A stretch of DNA of 64,000 nucleotides from Bin55 sp963664665 (GTDB taxonomy: Bacteria > Pseudomonadota > Gammaproteobacteria > Pseudomonadales > Azotimanducaceae): NCBI GenBank assembly GCA_963664665.2, contig CAXXMH010000004.1, positions 930,001 to 994,000 of the forward strand. The letters run 5' to 3'. Positions within the stretch are counted from its first letter, which is position 1; each line of letters opens with the position of its first letter. Below the pieces are notes generated by a model. The model worked only from the letters and a program-made list of their open reading frames with translations. It did not search any database and was not told the origin of the DNA. Made by a program: the position numbers and the translations under genes. This document shows, one piece after another, positions 25,665-34,842 of the stretch.

Positions 25665-28600
25665 TTAGCTCGCTGGGGTCCAACGGATTGCATCGGCAAC
25701 AACCGAGCCGCGAGAGGTATTCGTTGATACACTCACGGTCACTAGTGGGTTTTCGAGTTGGAACTCTCCAAGTAGGTTCCAGCCATCATCGATTGATTCA
25801 CCATCGAACTCGATCGGTACGACCCGATCACCGTCTGTGACCCAAATATCGAAGTCCCCCCATCGCTGCCTGCCACGGCGCTCCCCAACCTGTACATTGA
25901 AGTTCACACCTGGCCCGAACCCCGCGCCGAAGCTATTACCAATTGACTCAGGATTAGGCACGTGATACTCGAGTTTCCAGCTGCCGCTGCGGGGAAGATT
26001 CGCCGCAAAATGCACATTTGCCACAGTAGACGTCCGAAAGGCGCGTGCAAGTGTCCGTCGATACTTGCCGTAAGCCTGATCCAGTTGCTGCCGAGACCAC
26101 TCGTCAAAAACCAATGAAAATCCGGATGTACCGTACGAGGCGAGACCTTGGTCGTGCGTCGTCTCGCCGAGTGCAAATGTGAGGAACTGCATGAACCATG
26201 GCATTGACCGCGATTCTTCCGTCGAATCGACCGAAAAGCCAGCGTCGAGATCGTCAACCACTACGCTGTCACCGTCCTCGTATTGCCAAGACGCTGCTTG
26301 CACGAGTGGCATTTCGCTACGTGCTACTTCGTCGTACACTCGCCTCCTAGGAACATCAACAGAGAACGAAATCCGGTTGTAACTCAAGTAAGGGTTGACA
26401 CGGATCCTCTCAAGGGGTTGCTCTGAGGTTAATGCAATCTGCATGGAGCCATTACCGGGAATCTTGATGGGTTGTGTAACTTCATACTCGCCTTCTGATT
26501 CGTTGAAATCGGACGTTCCGTATTCGACCGTAATCAGACCCGGTACAGGTTCTGCGTTTTCAATATAGAAACTGCTTTCGTATAAGGGTACGCCATACTC
26601 CTGATCGGGCAGTCGAACGGTTCTCGCGTTACTGGCGCGAAATCCTGGGAGCTGGGTGTTTGTTAACCAGTCGCCGAAAATTGGTGTAATGTCGATGCCG
26701 ATATCGTTTGCGACTGCAACGAGGTCCGTGTATGTGTAGTTCGTGCCTTCGTATCGCGTCCGTAGTTCCGACAAAAGAAGACCGAGCTGTTCATTGCCGA
26801 GCCAATCGCGCGTCAAGTGCGCCATTGCGCGTCCCCACAAGTGCAGGACATGCAAATTAGACTTGGAGTTGTCGAGATCCTCGTACTCAATCTCATCCAG
26901 TGGTTGAGCCAACATTGCTTCCCAAACGTTTGGCAGATTAATATGCCAGTCGTAGAACATCCTGTTTAACGTACGGCCATCTGAAGCACGCGCAACTGTG
27001 GCGATTCCGACCGCGGATTGACCTTGAGAAGCGGTTCCCATTGTCACATGCGCGGAGTAGAACCCTTCTTGTTCCGTCGATACACTTCCCGCAAGATAAC
27101 TCATTAAATAACTAAGCGGAATTGCACCAGGACCGGTTGCGTCGGTTTGGTACTGCATTAGATTGTTGGAGGCCGCAAGGTAGATGTTGCCTCCTGTTAC
27201 GTCATTCTCGAAGTAACCGGTCAGAAAAGCAAGGATCTTCTCAAGTCTTTCTTCCTGGGATATCTCTTTATCTTCAGCGAGACGATCGAACGGCGCTTTG
27301 AAGCCGGCGTGCAAGAACGAGCCTTCTCGAATCGCAAACACACCAGGAAATGATTGCGCAGTATCCATGCGCCAGCCGCCACGATACGAGCGAAGATTGA
27401 TAGGTGTTTCCACAATAGTGAAGGATCGATATGGATAGCTAAGTCCGTAGGTCTCCGCGGATACGAGCATCTCTTTGACATGGCTCTTCAGTTCGTCTAA
27501 GACGGGCGCGAACAAATCTACGTTGGTAACACTGCCGGGTGACACCAACAGTTCGAACTCAATACCTTCGATTTCGGTCGTTCGACGCTCAAAGGCTGAC
27601 GCGAACATGGCAATTTCGTGCACAGCTGCCGAGGGTTGAAATGAGACTAATCGAGAATCACCTGCCGTCGCGATCTCAGCTTGTCCAGGACCGGCAACGT
27701 TCCAGTCATTAGGCACAACGACTCCAATATCCATTTCAAAGAAGTCTCGCGGCCGGATGTGCTTCAAGTCGCGCTTGACGTGTGCTCCTGGTAGTGGGTA
27801 CCACGCTAGATCAGGCACCAAGGCAACGTAGCGACTTGAGTTGATATACGCTTCTGTGCCCTGAAACAGCAGCCCAAATGCTTGGAAGATATCCGAAGAG
27901 ATCACGTCTACTGCGGTATCTAAGTAGGCAAAATCTTTATTTAAATCGCCGCTAGCTTCTATCTCAAGATTGAATGATTGCGACGGCTGGATCGGAACGG
28001 AAACGTTTATCGCCAACAAGCCGTCTCGAAACTTGAAAGGAGCGTTCGAGCCGTTCAGACGCAAAGCGTGAATTTCATACCCTGGATTGAGCGAGAGAAT
28101 GAGCTCGTTGTCCGCATCAATTTGCTGAAGCGAGTGCATGTCGAGTGAGAAATCAATATGAGTAGAGCCGCCGGGGCGAATCGTAAGACGTCCGGTAACT
28201 GAGTCAGTGTCGATTTGATGTAGCTCGGAGTATGGCTCGTGAGTCGCCGCCATTTCTACGCGACTCGTGTGTTCGCTTCGAAATTGCATTTGGACTAGAG
28301 CGATCGAGAGCGTACCGAGGGACAGCAAAACTACCGCTGCGATGAGCAAACGCGGCTTATTAGTTTTGTCGAGACGCGGATACAGTACGGCCGCAAAACA
28401 GAGGAAGGCGAAGCTCAGGAACAGCATGCCGGCTCGATGAGTGATGATCTCTAAATTCGTAAATGTAGGAGCCAGAAAAGACGGTAAGGTGTCTGCAACC
28501 GTATACGTGTTGATGACGTTAAGCACATAGATCGGTACGTTGTTTTGCGCCCATATCGTCGCACCAACCAATCCGAGCGCGATTGCTGCAGCGATAACGC

Positions 28601-29153
28601 GTAATCGGACGAGTACGGTCACCGCCATGACGAGCGCGACCCACAGCAGAATATTGGGGATCATGTCAATAAAGAGCGTTGCCAATGTGACAAACAGTTC
28701 CGGTTCTCGAATTCCAGATTCCGGCCACGTGAGCCTTGCTACGACACCGGCAATCCAGTAGACGGCGATCAGCGCGACTATAGGAATGAGCATTAGTACG
28801 GTGATTCCGGTCGCGCGCCCGCAAACGAGCTCGAGATTTGTTATTGGCAAGACGCCTACGACTTCGTCTAGTCGATCGCGTTTGTCGCGCGAACGCACAT
28901 CGAACGCTAAAAAGATGACCCAGATGGCAAAGAAACCGATCAACGCAGGATAGAGCTGGTACGGAGCCATCAGTGGCGAATTCAGCAGTGTGGTAGAACT
29001 AATCGACGAGGAAAAGGAGTAATTCACGAAGCTGTTGATCAGAAGGCCGACACACATAAACAGTGTCACGACAATAAATAGCCAAGTCCTTGCGAGGCGC
29101 CGATTCATTCGCATTTCGGCCGCTGCGACCGACCAGATTGAGCGTAGGTTCAT
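25665..29153 (-). CDS. ABC-2-type permease fused to a degenerate M1-peptidase-like domain
   Basis: Large 1162-residue protein. The first roughly 300 residues form an ABC-2 permease with six hydrophobic segments (starting LARTWLFIVVTLFMCVG) and the RSRDKRDRLDEVVGVLPITN loop. Beyond about residue 330 comes a long extracytoplasmic portion resembling M1 aminopeptidases (ERRTTEIEGIEFEL..., LSYPYRSFTIVETP, TRDWLGNEQLG.LLSELR). I find no HEXXH zinc motif in it, so peptide hydrolysis looks lost; the domain may bind peptide or lipid. The final 200 residues are beta-rich. The gene overlaps the ABC ATPase gene by 4 bp (ATGA) and precedes the RND adaptor. The function, possibly export of an envelope substrate, is inference. 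Confidence 0.75.
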   Translation of the reverse strand: MNLRSIWSVAAAEMRMNRRLARTWLFIVVTLFMCVGLLINSFVNYSFSSSISSTTLLNSPLMAPYQLYPALIGFFAIWVIFLAFDVRSRDKRDRLDEVVGVLPITNLELVCGRATGITVLMLIPIVALIAVYWIAGVVARLTWPESGIREPELFVTLATLFIDMIPNILLWVALVMAVTVLVRLRVIAAAIALGLVGATIWAQNNVPIYVLNVINTYTVADTLPSFLAPTFTNLEIITHRAGMLFLSFAFLCFAAVLYPRLDKTNKPRLLIAAVVLLSLGTLSIALVQMQFRSEHTSRVEMAATHEPYSELHQIDTDSVTGRLTIRPGGSTHIDFSLDMHSLQQIDADNELILSLNPGYEIHALRLNGSNAPFKFRDGLLAINVSVPIQPSQSFNLEIEASGDLNKDFAYLDTAVDVISSDIFQAFGLLFQGTEAYINSSRYVALVPDLAWYPLPGAHVKRDLKHIRPRDFFEMDIGVVVPNDWNVAGPGQAEIATAGDSRLVSFQPSAAVHEIAMFASAFERRTTEIEGIEFELLVSPGSVTNVDLFAPVLDELKSHVKEMLVSAETYGLSYPYRSFTIVETPINLRSYRGGWRMDTAQSFPGVFAIREGSFLHAGFKAPFDRLAEDKEISQEERLEKILAFLTGYFENDVTGGNIYLAASNNLMQYQTDATGPGAIPLSYLMSYLAGSVSTEQEGFYSAHVTMGTASQGQSAVGIATVARASDGRTLNRMFYDWHINLPNVWEAMLAQPLDEIEYEDLDNSKSNLHVLHLWGRAMAHLTRDWLGNEQLGLLLSELRTRYEGTNYTYTDLVAVANDIGIDITPIFGDWLTNTQLPGFRASNARTVRLPDQEYGVPLYESSFYIENAEPVPGLITVEYGTSDFNESEGEYEVTQPIKIPGNGSMQIALTSEQPLERIRVNPYLSYNRISFSVDVPRRRVYDEVARSEMPLVQAASWQYEDGDSVVVDDLDAGFSVDSTEESRSMPWFMQFLTFALGETTHDQGLASYGTSGFSLVFDEWSRQQLDQAYGKYRRTLARAFRTSTVANVHFAANLPRSGSWKLEYHVPNPESIGNSFGAGFGPGVNFNVQVGERRGRQRWGDFDIWVTDGDRVVPIEFDGESIDDGWNLLGEFQLENPLVTVSVSTNTSRGSVVADAIRWTPAS

Positions 29154-30265
29154 GCCTTTCTCTCTTTTCTGGCGCGGCGTTTCTTCTTCTTAGCGGATTC
29201 TTCTACTTGTAGGTCAGCCTCTTCATCTGCTCGTACCGCTGCAAATTTGCCGATTGAGCCCATAAACGCAAGGTATGCCTCTTCAAGTGTTGACGAGTCA
29301 ACGGGAGTTGAACCTTCTGGCGCGGGTGTGTCGCGATCAATAACAAGCCGTAGTTTGACTTTGTCGTCAACCGTCTCGCGAGAGACGATTTCATACGTGT
29401 CTTCAATTTGAACTGATGTCTCTAGGTCGACTAGCATTTCGAACACGCGACCTTTTGCCTGATTTACGAAGGCATCCGGTGAATCCTGGAATGCGATTTT
29501 TCCGTCATCCAGTAGGGCAATCTCTTTGCAGCCACTACCGAGATCGCTGACAATGTGAGTCGAACAGAGGATAGTTCTATTCTGTCCGAGGTCCGCCATC
29601 AGATGTCGGAAGCGAATTCGTTCTTCGGGATCCAAACCTACGGTTGGTTCGTCGACAACTAAGACACCGGGATCGTGAACGAGTGCTTGCGCTACGCCCA
29701 ATCGACGTACCATACCACCAGACAATTTCTTGACCTTACGATCTGCAACTTCGTCGAGGCCTACTTCTTCAAGTACTTGCTTCACACGAAGTTTTCTTAG
29801 CCTCTTATCGGTTACTCCCGACATGCGAGCAAGCGCGTCTAGCACTTCCTCCGTCCTATAAAGGCGCCAGGCGTTGAAGGATTGAGGTAGGTAGCCGATC
29901 TGACCGCGAATGGCCAAGCAATCGTTGATCGTGTCCAGTCCGTTTACTGAAACGGAACCTTTCTTCGGCTCTAGGAGCGTGCAGATGATGCGCATCAACG
30001 TGCTCTTCCCGGCACCGTTTGTGCCAAGGAGTCCGTAAAACCCCGTTTCGAGGTGGAGGGTAATGTCGTCGAGTACCGTAGGACCGGATTTGCCGTAATA
30101 GTGCGTAACGCCGTTTACGTCAATCGACGACTCACCTGTTCTGAGGGAAAAATGTGTGAGTGGACCTGTATCGGCCATAGGCTTACGTCCCAGCACCAGC
30201 GGATTAACTAGAGGCGTCGACGTCGGAAGTTGTGTTGACATCGCGCCGAATGCAGCGTCCGTCAT
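29150..30265 (-). CDS. ABC transporter ATP-binding protein
   Basis: Energises the neighbouring permease. The 371-residue product has Walker A GTNGAGKST (about 82-90), a Q-loop at GYLPQSFNAW, signature LSGGMVRR, Walker B VLVVDEPTVGLD and the His switch CSTHIVSD. The first 45 residues are an unusual extension that includes VNPLVLGRKPM; an alternative Met is at residue 30. The C-terminus ends in a Lys/Arg-rich tail (KKKKRRARKERKA). It is the first gene of the ABC/RND operon; the upstream 670 bp hold the promoter but no clear box could be picked. Confidence 0.9.
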   Translation of the reverse strand: MTDAAFGAMSTQLPTSTPLVNPLVLGRKPMADTGPLTHFSLRTGESSIDVNGVTHYYGKSGPTVLDDITLHLETGFYGLLGTNGAGKSTLMRIICTLLEPKKGSVSVNGLDTINDCLAIRGQIGYLPQSFNAWRLYRTEEVLDALARMSGVTDKRLRKLRVKQVLEEVGLDEVADRKVKKLSGGMVRRLGVAQALVHDPGVLVVDEPTVGLDPEERIRFRHLMADLGQNRTILCSTHIVSDLGSGCKEIALLDDGKIAFQDSPDAFVNQAKGRVFEMLVDLETSVQIEDTYEIVSRETVDDKVKLRLVIDRDTPAPEGSTPVDSSTLEEAYLAFMGSIGKFAAVRADEEADLQVEESAKKKKRRARKERKA

Positions 30266-30446
30266 TATCTAATTCGCCGTAAAACCGCGCCGTTCTGGGC
30301 GGGGATATAAGTCGTATCGTCGTTAGCGTGGCCGTGCTGATCTTCGAGATATTGGACAGATTTCGCTGCGTAGGTTCGCATATTTTGATTAAGATATGCG
30401 CATAAGCATTGTATGTCGAAACGCTTGATTAACGAAAACCAAGTAA

Positions 30447-30600
30447 TCTGCGTTAAGACACCAAAAATCGAAAAACAGGCTGAAATTAAAGGCGGAAGGG
30501 CTATCCGTCTCTGCTTGTGGAGGCTTGCGTAAGACGGGCACACTGTCCGCTGCTGCCTGAGAAGCAAGAAGCCCCGTCCTTTAGGTCGAGGATTAGTCAC
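30447..30600 (+). mobile_element. Relic of the 3' end of an IS200/IS605-type tnpB with its omegaRNA-like tail
   Basis: An open frame from 30447 to the stop at 30558-30560 ends in GLSVSACGGLRK, the style of a TnpB (OrfB) C-terminus. It is followed by GAAGCAAGAAGCCCCGTCC and an imperfect hairpin (CCCCGTCC, 30572-30579, with GGTCGAGG, 30584-30591; six of eight pairs), as at the right ends of these elements, where the guide-RNA scaffold lies. No transposase or TnpB catalytic domain is present, so it is a decayed remnant or a solo end. Assignment rests on motif resemblance. Confidence 0.45.
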
Positions 30601-30936
30601 AAAGTTGTCCCTAAATAGATCGATTCAGTCAAGAGCAATGTGAGCTAGTAGTCGGTTCGTGGCGTACGTCCAATTTGTAGTGCTACGAACTCCTCGCGTG
30701 TAAGACACGTGTTGCGCACATTTGTTATGGCTTTAAACAATCAAGCACGTAGTGTGCCGATGATGACGCATGAATAAAGTACTGATTTACAAGGAATATA
30801 TACTCGATTAAGTGAAGTAGCGAGTCTTCACATCGTTATTTCCGCTAGAAATTGCGAAATATCGCTATCTACCCGGTTCCCCTAAAACTCGAGAACTACC
30901 GGAGAATTCCTGGCCGGCTGACGTGCTTACTGTGTG
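30601..30936. other. Intergenic region with no recognised gene
   Basis: AT-rich stretch between the tnpB relic and the PhyH-like gene. No frame longer than about 60 codons with coding character, no tRNA, and no strong hairpin-T-run was seen on reading. It may carry the upstream control regions of the ABC operon (minus) on its left side only; the right side is the 3' end of the PhyH gene. Confidence 0.4.
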
Positions 30937-32163
30937 TTAATAAACTGATGCTGCCGCTTGGCGTTGCTCTCGAACACGTTGAGTTAGTTCGTCGTCAGTG
31001 GTGATCGCGAATAGACCCGCGGGTCCTGCGATTTTGTGGACCATCAATTTCTCAATCTCCTTTCGCACGCGTTCGGTAACTTGATCAAATGCTTCGCTTG
31101 CGAAGAAGCTCTTGACGGTTTGGCTCGTATCCATGAATGGAATGATGTAACCAGGCACGATCGCCTGAATCATTGCGCCTCGACGACGATCTGTCATATT
31201 CATACCGGCTCGATGCCATGTGCGAGCATCGTACAAAATGATGCTGCCAGCGGGCGCTTCAATGAGGTCTGCCTCTTTGCCACCGTAAGGTAAGCCGTAT
31301 GTTTCGCGGAACCCCTTGCGGTACGTATGGTTCGAAATCCCCCACTCTTCAGGTGGTGCTTCGTTTGAAGCGTGTGTTCCTAGTTTGAAGATAGTCGCGC
31401 CGTTTTCCTTGGTAAAGTCGGAAACACAGACGTTTCGCTGCATACCCAGTACTAGATCGCCGGACGGTACTGGAATGCGGTCACCCGTGCCCCATAGATA
31501 TGGGAAATCGGTGTGCCAGCCTTGCACCTCCCTGACGCCGTCGTCTCGTGTTAGTGCTGAAATCCCAGGAGAATGACCCAATCGGATGTCTTTCGTTTTC
31601 ATGTACTCGCGAGTTAACCACAACGAAATTGGCTCAGCGGATACCTGAGCGACCGATGGATCTTGCGCTAACGGCGTTTGTCTCACTGGTGTGCGGTCTT
31701 CGTATGCATCTACGCAACCCACGCGTTGCAAACCATCGAGCACTTCGTCAGGAAGAATGCACGTGAGGGACACCCATCCTTGTTCGTTAAGCGTTTGAAG
31801 AGATTTCGAGGGGAGATGCTCGGGTCCATGTCCGATAACGAATTTTTCGACAGGTGTGTCTATCTCCGTAACAGAGATCCGATTGCCATCCTGAGATAGA
31901 TCAATTGTGGCGTTGAGCTCCGTGGTACTAGCAGTTAACTCGAGGCCAGTCACGACATGTTTGAATCCGGTATCCGTTGCGTCCCAAATGACAGCGTCAT
32001 CAACATGACCAAACACCTGCAACGATTCGCCATCGCTCGTGCCAAGCCAATCACCCAATGGCGTATTGAGGTATCTGAAATGTTTTGTCGGGTGGGGAAT
32101 CGTGACGACATTAGGACAAAACTCGTCCGATGGTACGGTTCCTAAGCGTTTGATCGCAGGCAT
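30937..32163 (-). CDS. Phytanoyl-CoA dioxygenase (PhyH)-like protein
   Basis: Fe(II)/2-oxoglutarate-dependent oxygenase fold, 408 residues. The iron-binding HxD is seen in GWHTDFPYLW (about 215-225), and the distal His with the 2-oxoglutarate Arg in DARTWHRAGMNMTDRRR (about 315-331). A preceding N-terminal part of about 130 residues has no clear domain match. Substrate unknown; relatives hydroxylate acyl-CoAs or small molecules. It is divergent from the LLM flavoprotein gene, with about 160 bp between them. Confidence 0.75.
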   Translation of the reverse strand: MPAIKRLGTVPSDEFCPNVVTIPHPTKHFRYLNTPLGDWLGTSDGESLQVFGHVDDAVIWDATDTGFKHVVTGLELTASTTELNATIDLSQDGNRISVTEIDTPVEKFVIGHGPEHLPSKSLQTLNEQGWVSLTCILPDEVLDGLQRVGCVDAYEDRTPVRQTPLAQDPSVAQVSAEPISLWLTREYMKTKDIRLGHSPGISALTRDDGVREVQGWHTDFPYLWGTGDRIPVPSGDLVLGMQRNVCVSDFTKENGATIFKLGTHASNEAPPEEWGISNHTYRKGFRETYGLPYGGKEADLIEAPAGSIILYDARTWHRAGMNMTDRRRGAMIQAIVPGYIIPFMDTSQTVKSFFASEAFDQVTERVRKEIEKLMVHKIAGPAGLFAITTDDELTQRVREQRQAAASVY

Positions 32164-32322
32164 CCGGAGACCTAGGCTGAGAAAACAAGCTGCGGAAGTT
32201 TACCGCTTGACTTGCATATAAGCGAATCTGTGACACAGTTGAAACTGCCGAAATCTAGCACGCTTACACTGAGTAAATTCCATCCATCCATAATGAGACG
32301 CACTGTAGGTCCAACGGCAGAT

Positions 32323-33270
32323 ATGGCGCAGTCATTGCATTTAGGTATGACACCGTGGTCGCTTCGCGACACCCACACGGCGCAGATTCTTGGACGCCAA
32401 GCTCAGCTTGGTGAATCTTGGGGTTACCGATCTTTCTGGTTGCCTGAACATCATTTCACACAGGGAAGCGCGATTCCTGATCCGCTCATGTTGCTGGCCA
32501 GCGTTGCGGCATTGACAACGGAAATAAGGCTGGCTACGACGTCCTACCTCCTGCCGTTGCGTCAGCCGCTATTGGCAGCGGAGCAAGTCGCAGTTCTAGA
32601 TCAGCTATCGGGCGGCCGACTAACCCTGGGCATTGGTCGAGGTTATGCGCCGCAGTTGTTTGATACCTTTGGCGTTGAACGGTCACGCAAGCGCTTGCTC
32701 TTAAAGAACTGCCTTGATGTGATGAAGCAAGCATGGTCAGGTAAATTCATAGGTGAGACGGATTCGAAAACATCTATTGCGCCTTTGCCATGTCAAGAGC
32801 CACACCCGCCCATTTGGGTTGCAGCATTCGGTCCACTCGCGCTGAAGCAAGCGGGATCCTTAGGCTGTCCGTACTTGGCATCACCGATGGAAACCATGGA
32901 ACGCCTTCGGTCGAATCTCGAGATTCACGTTAAGGCATGCCTAGATGCGGGGCTGGAAGTACCAGAGGAAGTCCCGATCATGCGCACCGTGTATTGCTCC
33001 GAAGATTCGAAGCAAGTCGCGAAAGTACGGAGTAGGTTGGAGTCGGAGTCAGCAAACGTAGTCCGCGGGGCTGACGGACTACAAAAAGCAACCGCGATTG
33101 ATGATTGGTCGATCGTCGGTGAACCTGGTCACGTGCGTGATCTTGTAAATCGATATCAAGACGAGCTAGGTGTCACTCACTTGGTGGTCACGCGATTGCG
33201 AATTGGAGGTCTACCTAGCGCTGATCTTGAGAAATCGGTTGCGCTCACAGCCGAAACGCTAGGCACGTGA
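32323..33270 (+). CDS. LLM-class flavin-dependent oxidoreductase (luciferase-like)
   Basis: Flavin-dependent monooxygenase of the bacterial-luciferase superfamily. MAQSLHLGMTPWSL begins the first barrel strand. SFWLPEHHFTQGSAIPDPLMLLASVAALTTEIRLATTSYLLPLRQPLLAAEQVAVLDQLSGGRLTLGIGRG contains the family PEHH, AT..LPLR and DQLSGGRL.LGIG motifs (about 35-115). The ATG at 32323 gives 315 residues and matches the usual distance to the first strand; in-frame ATG at 32293 or 32212 would extend it. Substrate unknown. It has no SsuE-like reductase neighbour. Confidence 0.85.
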   Translation: MAQSLHLGMTPWSLRDTHTAQILGRQAQLGESWGYRSFWLPEHHFTQGSAIPDPLMLLASVAALTTEIRLATTSYLLPLRQPLLAAEQVAVLDQLSGGRLTLGIGRGYAPQLFDTFGVERSRKRLLLKNCLDVMKQAWSGKFIGETDSKTSIAPLPCQEPHPPIWVAAFGPLALKQAGSLGCPYLASPMETMERLRSNLEIHVKACLDAGLEVPEEVPIMRTVYCSEDSKQVAKVRSRLESESANVVRGADGLQKATAIDDWSIVGEPGHVRDLVNRYQDELGVTHLVVTRLRIGGLPSADLEKSVALTAETLGT

Positions 33271-33289
33271 GCCGTCGATTTCAGACAGA

Positions 33290-34105
33290 TTAAGTAGCTT
33301 CGCTCTCGACGACCTTATACGTTTCGGCGAAGTCGGATGGATCAATTTCCTCGCCCTCTCTTAACCCGAGGTACGGCCGCAAGAAATACACGGATGCATA
33401 GATGGGTCCCGTATCAACCAGAGCCACAGTAAGTTTGAATACGTAACCTGAATAGATGAACACCAGCAGTTGTTGTACAAGAGGTTCGTCCACGTTGATC
33501 GGTAGAGCATGAGCATAAAAGTGCGTGATCAGAATGACGGCGACGGTGTCGACTAGCTGACTGACTAATGTCGACCCGTTATTCCGTATCCAGAGATGCT
33601 TGCCGTTCGTAATCCGTTTCCAAAAATGAAATAGACGCACATCGCAATATTGAGCAGTGAGATATGCGATCATCGATGCGGCGACGGAGCCAAATGTCAA
33701 GAACTGGATTTCGTAGAAGAGTGGTTTTCGTCCCGCTTCGTCGATGAGCATTTCACCGGTAATGGGGTCGACGCCGGTACCGGGCAAAGCACCACCGAGC
33801 CACAGGAAGAACACAATCCATACGTTGACCACCAAACCCACCACGACCATATCGGTTGCGCGTTTGCGACCGTAGAGTTCGCTAATCAAGTCGGTACAAA
33901 GAAAAGTCACCGGGTACGGCAGCACACCGACAGCCAGCAACATGGGCACCTCAAACAAGCCAAAGAACGAGAATGAAAAGTCCAGAAAACGCGTTATGCC
34001 CAGTATGTTGAGGACACCTAACGTCCCTAGAAAGATGCCGCTGAACAATAAAAAAACACGTTGTCGGCGCAGCCTATAGTTCGGCTCAAAAAAAGTGTCG
34101 CTCAT
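33290..34105 (-). CDS. yhhQ: Queuosine precursor transporter (YhhQ family)
   Basis: Inner-membrane protein of 271 residues with about six helices, of the YhhQ/QPTR family that imports queuosine precursors (preQ0/preQ1). Signatures are TFLCTDLISELYGRKRATDMVVVG (about 67-90) and WIRNNGSTLVSQLVDTVAVIL (about 172-192). Two genes upstream on the same strand lies a COG0720 protein of the QueD family, consistent with pterin/deazaguanine metabolism. Confidence 0.9.
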   Translation of the reverse strand: MSDTFFEPNYRLRRQRVFLLFSGIFLGTLGVLNILGITRFLDFSFSFFGLFEVPMLLAVGVLPYPVTFLCTDLISELYGRKRATDMVVVGLVVNVWIVFFLWLGGALPGTGVDPITGEMLIDEAGRKPLFYEIQFLTFGSVAASMIAYLTAQYCDVRLFHFWKRITNGKHLWIRNNGSTLVSQLVDTVAVILITHFYAHALPINVDEPLVQQLLVFIYSGYVFKLTVALVDTGPIYASVYFLRPYLGLREGEEIDPSDFAETYKVVESEAT

Positions 34106-34119
34106 TGCTACCTAGGTAC

Positions 34120-34842
34120 TCACTGCTCAATCTGTCCTAAATTAGCGTGAATTACGCTTCCATTCAGTACCGGGTTTTTCGTTGCCCACACGATCGTGTC
34201 CGCGATTTCATCCGGCTCGATCAAGCGACCAAATGCGGACATACCCGCAACACTATCTAATGCGTCGTCAGGTACATGTGACCTCAACATCTCAGTGTCG
34301 GTGAATCCAGGACAGACCATTAACGTGTGGATTCCTCTGCCAACAAGGTCCTGACACAAAGAGCGCATCAGTCCGACTTGCGCGTGTTTGGACGTGACGT
34401 ATGAAAAACAGCCTGCGACGGCTTTTTCCGCGAGCGTCGAGCCGACCAAGATGATGCTTGATCCTGGTTTCATGTGAGGTAGCAACTGCCGATTCAAGGT
34501 GTTCGGCGCGACGATGTTGGTATGTAGAACACTCGTAAGTGAGTCGTCTAAAGTGTCCGTTGCGACGTCATTCAAATAGCGCGCGGCGTTGTGAATGAGA
34601 TGGATTGTTTCGGCGTCTTGTACTTGTGAGATCAGTTTCTCACTAATTTCGTCGAAAAACGTCGTGCGCGAGAGATCACAAGCGATACTGATCACTTCTG
34701 GGTTAGGGCAAGGACGACGCGAGAGGTTTACGACGCGATACCCTTTCGTGATGAACTTATACGTTGCAGCTAAGCCAATCCCAGCACTAGCGCCCGTGAT
34801 AACGACGACTTTCAGGATAAATCCCTTGTCACGACGCCCCAT
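34120..34842 (-). CDS. Short-chain dehydrogenase, sepiapterin-reductase-like context
   Basis: SDR of 240 residues: VVVITGASAGIGLAA at the N-terminus, catalytic Ser in LVGSTLAEKA and YVTSK (about 149-153), and VCPGFTDTEM. It overlaps the upstream COG0720 gene by 31 bp and lies 14 bp from yhhQ, so the three form an operon. Adjacency to a pterin synthase homologue suggests reduction of a pterin (sepiapterin reductase-like) or of a queuosine-pathway intermediate; this is inference from context. Confidence 0.8.
   Translation of the reverse strand: MGRRDKGFILKVVVITGASAGIGLAATYKFITKGYRVVNLSRRPCPNPEVISIACDLSRTTFFDEISEKLISQVQDAETIHLIHNAARYLNDVATDTLDDSLTSVLHTNIVAPNTLNRQLLPHMKPGSSIILVGSTLAEKAVAGCFSYVTSKHAQVGLMRSLCQDLVGRGIHTLMVCPGFTDTEMLRSHVPDDALDSVAGMSAFGRLIEPDEIADTIVWATKNPVLNGSVIHANLGQIEQ

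Noticed and set aside
30265..30600. 111-codon minus-strand frame upstream of the ABC ATPase gene
   Set aside because: It reads antisense through the tnpB/omegaRNA-like tail and has no domain similarity. The plus-strand reading explains the sequence better.
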